DNA of 40,772 nt from Syntrophobacter sp. SbD2. Its GTDB lineage: Bacteria; Desulfobacterota; Binatia; UBA9968. The notes under the pieces are model-generated. The model saw only the letters and a list, made by a program, of their open reading frames with translations. It ran no database searches and was not told where the DNA came from. Shown in pieces: positions 7,543-14,183 of the stretch. The DNA lies in the NCBI GenBank assembly GCA_945889495.1, contig CAMDBU010000036.1, positions 1-40,772 of the forward strand. The letters run 5' to 3'. Position numbers and translations under genes: made by a program. How positions within the stretch are numbered: the stretch's first letter is position 1; each line of letters starts with the position of its first letter.

Positions 7543-8109
7543 ATGGCCGTCAACATCGACAAACTAAAAAACATGGCACCGCCCAAGGGCATGGAATTTC
7601 ACATCGCCAAGGTCGGCCATGTGGTGCTGCAAGTCGCTGATCTCGAGCGCGCCACGGAATTTTACACCAACGTTCTCGGCTTCAAAGTTTCCGACGTCTA
7701 TCCCGACGATATGATGGCCGGCGGCATGGTGTTTTTGCGCTGCAACACCGATCATCATTGTCTGGCGCTAGTCGGCCAGGGCGACGGCACAAATAGCAAC
7801 CGCGAGCTGCATCACCTCGCCTTCGAAGTGCCGACGCTGGCCGAAGTGCTGCGGGCGCGCGACCGGTTGCGGCAATTTAACACCAAGATCGATTTCGAAG
7901 GCCGGCGCCGCGCCGGCTGCCAGATTGCTGTCGAGTTCCGCGACCCGGATAACAATTCGCTGGAAATCTACTGGGGCGTCGACCAAGTGGGCAGCGACGG
8001 CGCCGTCCGACCGGCCAACCAATGGCACGGCGTAAAATCTTTGGACGAAGCGATTGCTAACCCGGTGCCGGGGCAAGACACCCATATTCCCGGCGCACCA
8101 AAGCCGTAA
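7543..8109 (+). CDS. VOC family protein, extradiol dioxygenase-like with intact metal triad
   Basis: The ATG at 7543 follows GACGAGGATCTCCC and gives 188 residues; an upstream in-frame start at 7453 would run through repeat DNA. One VOC module spans about 22-147 (KVGHVVLQVADLERATEFYTNVLGF). Likely iron or manganese ligands are His26, His91 (LHHLAFEV) and Glu141 (NNSLEIYWG), the His-His-Glu set of type I extradiol dioxygenases. The remaining C-terminus to residue 188 is short and proline-rich. Ring cleavage of a catechol-like substrate is plausible, but single-module proteins also include glyoxalase-like isomerases. Confidence 0.85.
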   Translation: MAVNIDKLKNMAPPKGMEFHIAKVGHVVLQVADLERATEFYTNVLGFKVSDVYPDDMMAGGMVFLRCNTDHHCLALVGQGDGTNSNRELHHLAFEVPTLAEVLRARDRLRQFNTKIDFEGRRRAGCQIAVEFRDPDNNSLEIYWGVDQVGSDGAVRPANQWHGVKSLDEAIANPVPGQDTHIPGAPKP

Positions 8110-8133
8110 CCGTAAATTGACTCAGCGCCCAAA

Positions 8134-8187
8134 GGAGCGCGGACATTCTTGTCCGCGATTGAGCGCGGCTTAGAAAGCCCGCGCTCC
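8134..8187 (+). repeat. Compound GC-rich inverted repeat
   Basis: GGAGCGCGG at 8134 pairs with CCGCGCTCC ending at 8187. Inside is a 7-bp hairpin with a TTCT loop (GCGGACA/TGTCCGC, 8139-8156) and a second imperfect hairpin at 8161-8186. It lies between the VOC gene and DUF1152 on the same strand. It could act as an attenuating or terminating structure, though there is no T-tract; this type of sequence is commonly dispersed in environmental genomes. Confidence 0.65.
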
Positions 8188-8241
8188 CGTGAATAACCGT
8201 AAAATATCCCCAGCTCGACAAACCCAAGAATAGCCAGCTGC

Positions 8242-9216
8242 ATGACTTCCGCCGCCACCTCCCTCGAAGACATCATCCGCTCCTCCACTCATGCACTAGT
8301 CATCGGAGTCGGCGGCGGCGGGGATGTCGCCGGCGCGCTAGCGGCGGCGCGTTTTTTTGAATTCTGCGGCCTGCGCTTTACCCTCGGCGGTTTGTCCTGG
8401 GAGCGCAACGTCTACGATCCCATCCCTGGCCCGCGCAAGCTGAGCGAAACCAAGAACGTCAGAGTCCTCCATGAGTTCGCCTGGATGGCGAACTCGCAAA
8501 GCCAGACCAGCACCGGCGTGCCCTTCGCCGAAACCAAGATGGCGGCGGCCATCGGCCAAGAAGTTTTGCTTATCGACATCAACGGTGGGGTCGCGGGCGT
8601 GGTGGCCGGCTTGGAAGTCGCCATGAAAACTCTCGGCGCCGATCTGCTGGTCGGCCTCGATGTCGGCGGCGATTCCTTGGCGGAAGGCTATGAGCCGGGC
8701 CTGCGCAGTCCGCTTGCCGACTCGATCATGCTCGCGGCCTTTGCCGAATTGGAACGGCGCGGCCAACGCACCATCTGGGGAGTGTTCGGTTACGGCAGCG
8801 ATGGCGAACTAACCGTCGACGAGATCGAGTTGGCTCTCAGCAAACTCGGCGCCGCTGGCGGCCTACTCGGCGGCTGGTCACTGACGCCGAAGATCGCCGC
8901 GGAGCTGGAACAAATCATCAAGACCGTGCCGACCGAAGCCAGCGCATTGCCAGTGCAATGCTTTCGCGGTGCCTGGGGAAATCATGACATCCGCCGCGGT
9001 GAGCGTCATGTAAAACTAACCCCACTCACCGCCCTGACTTTTTTCATGGCAACGACGACACTCTATGATACCCTCGCCCGGCCCGCTCAGGCCTTGCGGT
9101 CAAGTGCGTCGCTGGACAAAGCCAACGACGCGCTCCACGCCATCGGCATCCGCACCGAACTGGACTACGAACGGGATTGGTACCGAAACATGATCCAACA
9201 AGGCATGCAGCCGTGA
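8242..9216 (+). CDS. DUF1152 domain-containing protein
   Basis: The 324-residue protein has the DUF1152 landmarks. A glycine-rich loop, VIGVGGGGDVAGAL, lies near residues 20-33; LSWERNVYDPIPGPRKLSE is at 50-68; and LVGLDVGGDSLAEGYEPGLRSPLADSIMLAAF spans about 136-167. The glycine loop and conserved acidic residues suggest nucleotide or cofactor binding, but no reaction is established. Its stop overlaps the GTG start of the first MFS gene (GTGA at 9213-9216), so the two are very likely translationally coupled, and this protein may service or regulate the transported substrate. Confidence 0.87.
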   Translation: MTSAATSLEDIIRSSTHALVIGVGGGGDVAGALAAARFFEFCGLRFTLGGLSWERNVYDPIPGPRKLSETKNVRVLHEFAWMANSQSQTSTGVPFAETKMAAAIGQEVLLIDINGGVAGVVAGLEVAMKTLGADLLVGLDVGGDSLAEGYEPGLRSPLADSIMLAAFAELERRGQRTIWGVFGYGSDGELTVDEIELALSKLGAAGGLLGGWSLTPKIAAELEQIIKTVPTEASALPVQCFRGAWGNHDIRRGERHVKLTPLTALTFFMATTTLYDTLARPAQALRSSASLDKANDALHAIGIRTELDYERDWYRNMIQQGMQP

Positions 9217-10469
9217 TCGAAAAATTCTTCGGCGATTTGCAGCGGGACGCGATCATTCTCATGACCTCGCGGGGTGTGCGCGCCTTCGCGTTTTCCTATT
9301 TGAGCGTGGTCTTCACAATTTACCTGAGCCAGTTGGGCTACACGACCATGACCGTGGGGCTGGTGGTCACCATCGCATACGCCAGTGGCGCGGTGTTGAC
9401 CGCTTTGTGGGGTTTTCTCGCCGACCGCTACGGCCGCAAGAACATTCTCATGCTCTTGGCACTGCTGACCATCGTGTCGAACGTCATCTATATTTTTTTC
9501 GATCATATCATTTTCATCGTCATGGCGGTAATCATCGCCAATGTCGGCGCCGGCGGCTCCGGCGCCGGCGGCCAGGGCGGCGGCCCCATGAGCCCGGTGG
9601 AGCAGGCGCTCCTCGCCGAGAAATGCTCGGCGGAAAATCGCAACAAAGTTTTCGCCGCCAACGCCTTCGTCGGTTCGATGATGGGATCGCTCGGCGCGCT
9701 GGTGAGCGGCCTGCCGCAATATTTGCAAGAGACCCACCACTGGCAAGCGATTCCGTCCTACAAGCCGCTGTTCGCCTTGACCATCGTTTTTAGCTGCGTG
9801 CTGATCTTTGCCTACTCGCGTATCGACGAGCACCATGTCTACCAGAAGCGTGAGAAGAAAAATTACGCTACCAAGGCCAATAAGTTCGTTTTGAAAATGT
9901 CGCTCTTGGGCATGATCGACAATTTCGGCGGCGGCTTGATCAGTCCGCTCATGTCCTACTGGTTTTTCCTGCGCTATGGCGTCGAGTTGAAGTCACTGGG
10001 TTTGATGTTTTTTCTCTCCTACTTTCTCGCCGCCATGTCGTTTCTGAGCGCGCCGCTCATCGCGCGCAGGATCGGCGTCGTGCGCACCATGGCATTTTCC
10101 CATGGCCTAGCATCCCTCACCTGGCTGTGTTTGCCGTTTGCGCCGACCTTCACCGTCGCGGCGACGTTGACGATCATCCGTTCCTATCTCGCCTACATGG
10201 ACAGTCCGCTGCGCAGCTCGTTCATCATGGGTGTGGTCCGCCCCGAAGACCGCGGCTCCGCTGCCGGCTTGACCACCCTGTCGCGCCATGTGCCGGTGAC
10301 CATCAGTCCGACACTGTCAGCCTATCTGATGCAGTCCTTCGCCCTCAACGTGCCGATCTGGATCGGCGGCTCGCTGCAACTATTCCACGACTGCGTTTTT
10401 TATTTCATGTTCCGCGACGTCAAACCGCCAGAAGAGCAAGGCGGCCAGGCGCAAGTAGCCAAAGTGTAA
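9213..10469 (+). CDS. MFS transporter (first of a tandem pair)
   Basis: I start it at GTG 9213, where the product (418 residues) aligns from its first residues with its neighbour at 10473. The first cytoplasmic loop carries the MFS signature ADRYGRKN near residue 70. About twelve hydrophobic segments can be traced. After the fourth helix there is an unusual glycine-rich stretch, NVGAGGSGAGGQGGGP, followed by SPVEQALLAEKC, also present in the paralogue. Overlap with DUF1152 and a 3-bp gap to the second MFS gene indicate one operon. Direction of transport and substrate cannot be inferred. Confidence 0.87.
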   Translation: MIEKFFGDLQRDAIILMTSRGVRAFAFSYLSVVFTIYLSQLGYTTMTVGLVVTIAYASGAVLTALWGFLADRYGRKNILMLLALLTIVSNVIYIFFDHIIFIVMAVIIANVGAGGSGAGGQGGGPMSPVEQALLAEKCSAENRNKVFAANAFVGSMMGSLGALVSGLPQYLQETHHWQAIPSYKPLFALTIVFSCVLIFAYSRIDEHHVYQKREKKNYATKANKFVLKMSLLGMIDNFGGGLISPLMSYWFFLRYGVELKSLGLMFFLSYFLAAMSFLSAPLIARRIGVVRTMAFSHGLASLTWLCLPFAPTFTVAATLTIIRSYLAYMDSPLRSSFIMGVVRPEDRGSAAGLTTLSRHVPVTISPTLSAYLMQSFALNVPIWIGGSLQLFHDCVFYFMFRDVKPPEEQGGQAQVAKV

Positions 10470-10472
10470 ACC

Positions 10473-11705
10473 ATGGAAATCCTCCGTAACCTCCACCGCG
10501 ATGCCAAGTTATTGATGGCTTCCCGCGGTATTCGCGCCTTCGCGTTTTCCTATCTAAATATCGTCTTCGCCATCTATCTCGACCGCCTGGGCTACACGCC
10601 AGTGACTATCGGCGTGGTTTACTCGGTGGCCTATCTGAGCGGCGCCGTGTTGACCGCCCTATGGGGTTATCTGTCGGACCGTTACGGGCGCAGGAAGATC
10701 CTCATGCTGCTGGCGCTATTGACGATCGTCTCCAACGCCATCTTCGTGTTTTTTAGCAGCCTGTTTTTCATCCTGCTGGCGGTGATCATCGCCAACGTCG
10801 GCGCCGGTGGATCGGCCGGCGGCGGTTCCGGCGGCGGCCCGTTCAATCCGGTGGAAGAAGCGTTACTCGCCGAGAAATGCCAGCCGGAAAACCGCACGCA
10901 GATTTTCGGCTTGAATGCCTTTTTCGGTTCGGTGATGGGCTCCTTGGGCGCTTTAGCCGCCGGCGTGCCGCAGTTTCTTCAGGAGCGCTGGGGCTGGGAT
11001 TCGGTTGGCTCCTACAAGCCGCTGTTCATCCTGACGATCTTTTTCAGCTTCGTCCTGTTATGGGTCTACAGCGCCATCGACGAACAGCACCAGCCCAAAC
11101 TTGCCCGCCAGAAAGTCTCCAAAGCCACCGGCGTGTTCGTTACCAAGATGTCGATCTTAGCCTTCGTCGACAACTTCGGCGCCGGCATGGCCGGGGGGCT
11201 AGTCTCCTATTGGTTTTTTCTCCGCTTCGGCGTCGAGCTCAAATCTCTAGGCTTGCTGTTTTTCGTTTCCAACTTTCTCGCCGCGTTATCGTTCCTAAGC
11301 GCGCCGATCATCGCCCGCTGGATCGGCCTGGTGAAAACCATGGCCTTCTCCCATGGCCTGGCCTCGCTGATTTACATCGCGATTCCGTTCGCGCCGACCT
11401 TTTTCACCGCCGCGACCCTGATGGCGCTGCGCTCCTTCGTCGCCTATATGGACAATCCGCTGCGCGCCTCGTTCACCATGGCGATGGTGCAGTCGAGCGA
11501 ACGCGGTTCCGCCGCCGGCGTCACTAGCCTGGCCCGCGTCGTCCCCTACGGCATCAGCCCGACGATCTCGACCTACCTCATGCAAAGTGTCTCGCTGACC
11601 CTGCCGCTCTTCATCGGCGGCGGACTGCAATTGGTCAACGACGTGGTCTTCTATTTAATGTTCCGCCATGTCCGGCCGCCCGAAGAGATCGACCGGAAAT
11701 GGTAA
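10473..11705 (+). CDS. MFS transporter (second of a tandem pair)
   Basis: This 410-residue protein is clearly a duplicate of the upstream MFS gene. Shared segments include SRGIRAFAFSYL at the N-terminus, SDRYGRRKILMLLALLTIVSN, the glycine-rich NVGAGGSAGGGSGGGP, NPVEEALLAEKC, LVSYWFFLRFGVELKSLGL and YMDNPLRASF. Twelve transmembrane helices are likely. The start ATG at 10473 lies three bases after the stop of the first gene. Two retained near-full-length copies suggest either a heterodimeric or division-of-labour arrangement, or related but distinct substrates. No substrate-specific motif is recognised. Confidence 0.87.
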   Translation: MEILRNLHRDAKLLMASRGIRAFAFSYLNIVFAIYLDRLGYTPVTIGVVYSVAYLSGAVLTALWGYLSDRYGRRKILMLLALLTIVSNAIFVFFSSLFFILLAVIIANVGAGGSAGGGSGGGPFNPVEEALLAEKCQPENRTQIFGLNAFFGSVMGSLGALAAGVPQFLQERWGWDSVGSYKPLFILTIFFSFVLLWVYSAIDEQHQPKLARQKVSKATGVFVTKMSILAFVDNFGAGMAGGLVSYWFFLRFGVELKSLGLLFFVSNFLAALSFLSAPIIARWIGLVKTMAFSHGLASLIYIAIPFAPTFFTAATLMALRSFVAYMDNPLRASFTMAMVQSSERGSAAGVTSLARVVPYGISPTISTYLMQSVSLTLPLFIGGGLQLVNDVVFYLMFRHVRPPEEIDRKW

Positions 11706-11748
11706 TTGAATTCCATCGGCCACTAACGACTGGTTGCAATTCGCGCCT

Positions 11749-12180
11749 ATGTTAAATCCATCGCGCCGACAATTCCTCATGGCAACCGCCGGAGCCCTCT
11801 GGTCGCTGGCTAAGACCGCGACGGCCGCCGCGCAATCGCCGCAGGGCCAACTGCGCCGCTGGATAGAAGCCGCCTTCGAGATGAAACGGCGCGCCGAATC
11901 CGCCGGCGATCAACCCTATGGCGCGGTGGTCGTGCTCGACGACACACTGATCGGCGAGGGACCGAGCCGGGTGATCCAGCGCGGCGATTGGAACGCCCAC
12001 GCCGAACGCGAAGCGATCGCCGATGCCCAGCAGCGTTTGGGGCGCAATGATCTATCCGGCGCCATCCTCTACTCCACCTCCAGGCCATGCAGCCGCTGCG
12101 AAGCCACAGCCGCGACAGCGAAGATCGCCCGCATGATTCACGGCGCCGGACTTAACGACGCCGGCAAACCGCAAGCGTAA
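11749..12180 (+). CDS. Tat-exported cytidine/guanine deaminase-like protein
   Basis: From the ATG at 11749 the product has 143 residues. It begins with a twin-arginine signal (SRRQFLM at 5-11, then a hydrophobic ATAGALWSLA segment and a likely AXA cleavage near residue 27). The mature part has the zinc deaminase signature: His84-Ala-Glu86 in NAHAERE, and PCSRC with Cys114 and Cys117. It therefore resembles tRNA-adenosine, guanine or cytosine deaminases but is predicted to fold before export and act in the periplasm. It lacks the C-terminal extension of many family members. It lies 43 bp after the MFS pair on the same strand. Confidence 0.8.
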   Translation: MLNPSRRQFLMATAGALWSLAKTATAAAQSPQGQLRRWIEAAFEMKRRAESAGDQPYGAVVVLDDTLIGEGPSRVIQRGDWNAHAEREAIADAQQRLGRNDLSGAILYSTSRPCSRCEATAATAKIARMIHGAGLNDAGKPQA

Positions 12181-12208
12181 TCGCCCGCCATGAAATCGAC
12201 CGCCACCC

Positions 12209-12241
12209 CGTAAGACGGGTAGAACGAAGCGAAACCCATCA
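12209..12241 (+). repeat. Dispersed repeat (CGTAAGACGGGTAGAACGAAG type)
   Basis: The stretch CGTAAGACGGGTAGAACGAA and the following GCGAAACCCATCA form an imperfect dyad, with GGGT pairing with ACCC. Sequences of this type are widely dispersed between genes of many proteobacteria. It separates the deaminase from the binding protein gene. Confidence 0.55.
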
Positions 12242-12325
12242 TTCACTCGCCCAGGGAAATTTTCTTGCCATGACGAACCCGGCCGCGCTAAAAGATATTC
12301 ATTCACTTCCCAAAAGGAGTTACCC

Positions 12326-13297
12326 ATGAGCCCGCGCAATGTTTTGCTTAGCGTCATCGCCGCCATCGCGATCTCCGCCGTCAATGCACCGGCCGCCGAC
12401 ACGATCACCGTGGCCCTTACCGCCAAGGCGTTTCAATACACGATTCTTCCGGTCGCCCAGGAGCGCGGCTACATGAAGGAAGAAGGGATCGACATGAAGC
12501 TCACCTACATGCAGGCGGGACCGAGCTTGCAGGCGGTGTTGGCCGGCAGCGCGCAGTTCTCCGGCGCCGGCAGCAGCGCGCTGGTGGGAATTTCCAAAGG
12601 CAACGCGCCGCTGAAGACCGTGTTGGCGCTCAACGATCAAGTCCTGCAATGGGTGGTCGCCCGGCCTAATATCGCCGGCCCAGCCGATCTCAAAGGCAAG
12701 CGCATCGCCACCGCCGGCGTGGCGTCCTTGGGAACTTTCATGCTGCGCCAACTCCTCGCGAGCAAATATGGCATCGACGGCAAGGACTTAGTCTTCATGG
12801 ATCCCGGACCGCTCAACCGCTTGCCCTCGCTCATGTCGGGCGCCGCCGATGCCGCCATCGTCAGCGCCGAGGAGCGTTACCAGGCGGTGGAGCAAGGCAT
12901 GAAAGACTTTATGTATCTGGGCAAGGAGTTGAAAAATTCCTGGGGCACCATCGCCACCTCGGACAAGTTTCTCAAGGAACAACCCAAACAAATGCTCGGC
13001 TTCGCCCGCGCCATCATCAAGTCGTTACGCTACTTTCGCCAGGATCGCGAAGGTGCCATCGCCGCCGCGGTCAAGTTCACCGAGTCCGACCGCGCGCTGG
13101 TGAGCCGTATGTACGACGACATGGTCAAGTCGTTCACCGCCGCCGGCCATGTCGACGACGAAACGCAGAGAAACGACCTCGCCATCGTCAAGCTGGTCGC
13201 CGAAGTCAGCGAAGTAGTGCCCAACAACAAAGCTTACGATTTCAGCGCCGCGCGCCAGGCCGAAGCGCAGTTGAACAAACAGGGCTGGAAACCTTGA
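12326..13297 (+). CDS. ABC transporter substrate-binding protein (NMT1/SsuA-like)
   Basis: This 323-residue protein has a cleavable signal (MSPRNVLLSVIAAIAISAVNAPAA, cleavage near residue 24) and the NMT1/THI5-SsuA periplasmic-binding pattern. ERGYMKEEGIDMKLTYMQAGPSLQAVLAGSAQFSGAG is the first-lobe signature, and DLKGKRIATAG marks the second. A strong AAAGGAGTTACCC precedes the ATG. It has no neighbouring permease or ATPase gene. It follows the MFS-deaminase group, so it may bind a nucleobase-like or pyrimidine-precursor ligand, but that is only guilt by association. Members of the family bind sulfonates, nitrate, aromatics and thiamine precursors. Confidence 0.87.
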   Translation: MSPRNVLLSVIAAIAISAVNAPAADTITVALTAKAFQYTILPVAQERGYMKEEGIDMKLTYMQAGPSLQAVLAGSAQFSGAGSSALVGISKGNAPLKTVLALNDQVLQWVVARPNIAGPADLKGKRIATAGVASLGTFMLRQLLASKYGIDGKDLVFMDPGPLNRLPSLMSGAADAAIVSAEERYQAVEQGMKDFMYLGKELKNSWGTIATSDKFLKEQPKQMLGFARAIIKSLRYFRQDREGAIAAAVKFTESDRALVSRMYDDMVKSFTAAGHVDDETQRNDLAIVKLVAEVSEVVPNNKAYDFSAARQAEAQLNKQGWKP

Positions 13298-13487
13298 GCC
13301 AGGGCCGCGCCACCATTTCTCGCGCGACCGAAGCGAAAAGTTTGTCCATCCGATGACATTTTGGCGTGCGAAGATCGCCGGCGCTCTGGGTTTGACCGGA
13401 GCGCACCGCTGAACCGCGGGGAAGCCTCCTTGGCGCGTGAAAAAACTTGACAAGCTGGCGGTAAATCGCGAGGATACTCACCAACAA

Positions 13488-14075
13488 ATGGACAAATCTC
13501 CGTTAACCCAAGCGCTGACCGCGCTGCACCAGCGCCAAAGTAATCCGATCCTAGCTCTCATCACGGTGCTGCTAATTGGCGCCGGCTGCTCTTCCTCTGA
13601 GCCAATCAAAGCCGGCATGTTCTCACCACCGCAGTCGCTCAGCGGCACGGTGGTGCCGGCATCGGCCCGTTCGCTCTCCTCCATGGAAGCGATCAGCCGT
13701 GGCGTCGCCGCGGTGACGCCGCCGGGCGCGCCGTTGCAAGATGTTTATTATCAATTCGACAGTGTCGAGCTCGAAGGCGAAGCGCTGGAAATTTTGAAAA
13801 GCAACGCCGCCTGGTTAAAAGCCAACCCGAAGGCGCGCGTCGAAGTCGAAGGCCACTGCGACGACGTCGGCTCGGCCGAATACAATCTCGCGCTCGGCGC
13901 CAAACGGGCCCAGACCGCCAAGGACTTTCTCGTCAACCAAGGCATCGCCGCCGAGCGCTTGGTGACCATCAGCTACGGCAAAGAAGCCCCCACCTGCTTC
14001 GAGCTCACCGAACCATGCCGCGTGCGCAACCGCCGCGCCCGCTTCGTAATGTTCACCGAACTGCCGACCTCCTAG
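13488..14075 (+). CDS. OmpA/Pal-like peptidoglycan-associated protein, probable lipoprotein
   Basis: I prefer the ATG at 13488 (GAGGA upstream), giving 195 residues; a GTG at 13437 would add 17. A hydrophobic segment at about 20-33 ends in IGAGC-SSS, so Cys34 could be lipidated, although Gly rather than Leu at the -3 position makes the lipobox imperfect. The C-terminal OmpA domain runs from VYYQFDSVELEGEALEIL through VEVEGHCDDVGSAEYNLALGAKRA to RVRNRRARFVM, the peptidoglycan-binding fold of Pal. It probably tethers the outer membrane to the cell wall. No tol genes are nearby. It converges with the FtsX permease gene. Confidence 0.84.
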   Translation: MDKSPLTQALTALHQRQSNPILALITVLLIGAGCSSSEPIKAGMFSPPQSLSGTVVPASARSLSSMEAISRGVAAVTPPGAPLQDVYYQFDSVELEGEALEILKSNAAWLKANPKARVEVEGHCDDVGSAEYNLALGAKRAQTAKDFLVNQGIAAERLVTISYGKEAPTCFELTEPCRVRNRRARFVMFTELPTS

Positions 14076-14090
14076 GAGGTTCGGAAGATC

Positions 14091-14169
14091 AACCACAAAG
14101 AGCACAAAGTACACAAAGCGCGCGCAACGCGCGGGAAAACCCTTTGTGACCTTTGTGCTCTTTGTGGTT
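14091..14169 (+). terminator. Long inverted repeat between convergent genes, probable bidirectional terminator
   Basis: The 28-base arm at 14091-14118 (AACCACAAAGAGCACAAAG and eight more bases) pairs with 14142-14169 at 26 of 28 positions. The centre is GC-rich (CGCGCGCAACGCGCG). It sits between the Pal-like gene (stop 14075) and the end of the FtsX gene (14184), where a two-way terminator is expected. The CACAAAG units make it a member of a dispersed repeat family, so terminator function is inferred from position. Confidence 0.6.
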
Positions 14170-14183
14170 AAAGAATCCGATCT

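Noticed and set aside
13298-13487. Regulatory RNA in the gap before the Pal-like gene
   Set aside because: No stable paired structure or known riboswitch core was recognised. Only an alternative upstream GTG start (13437) is seen.
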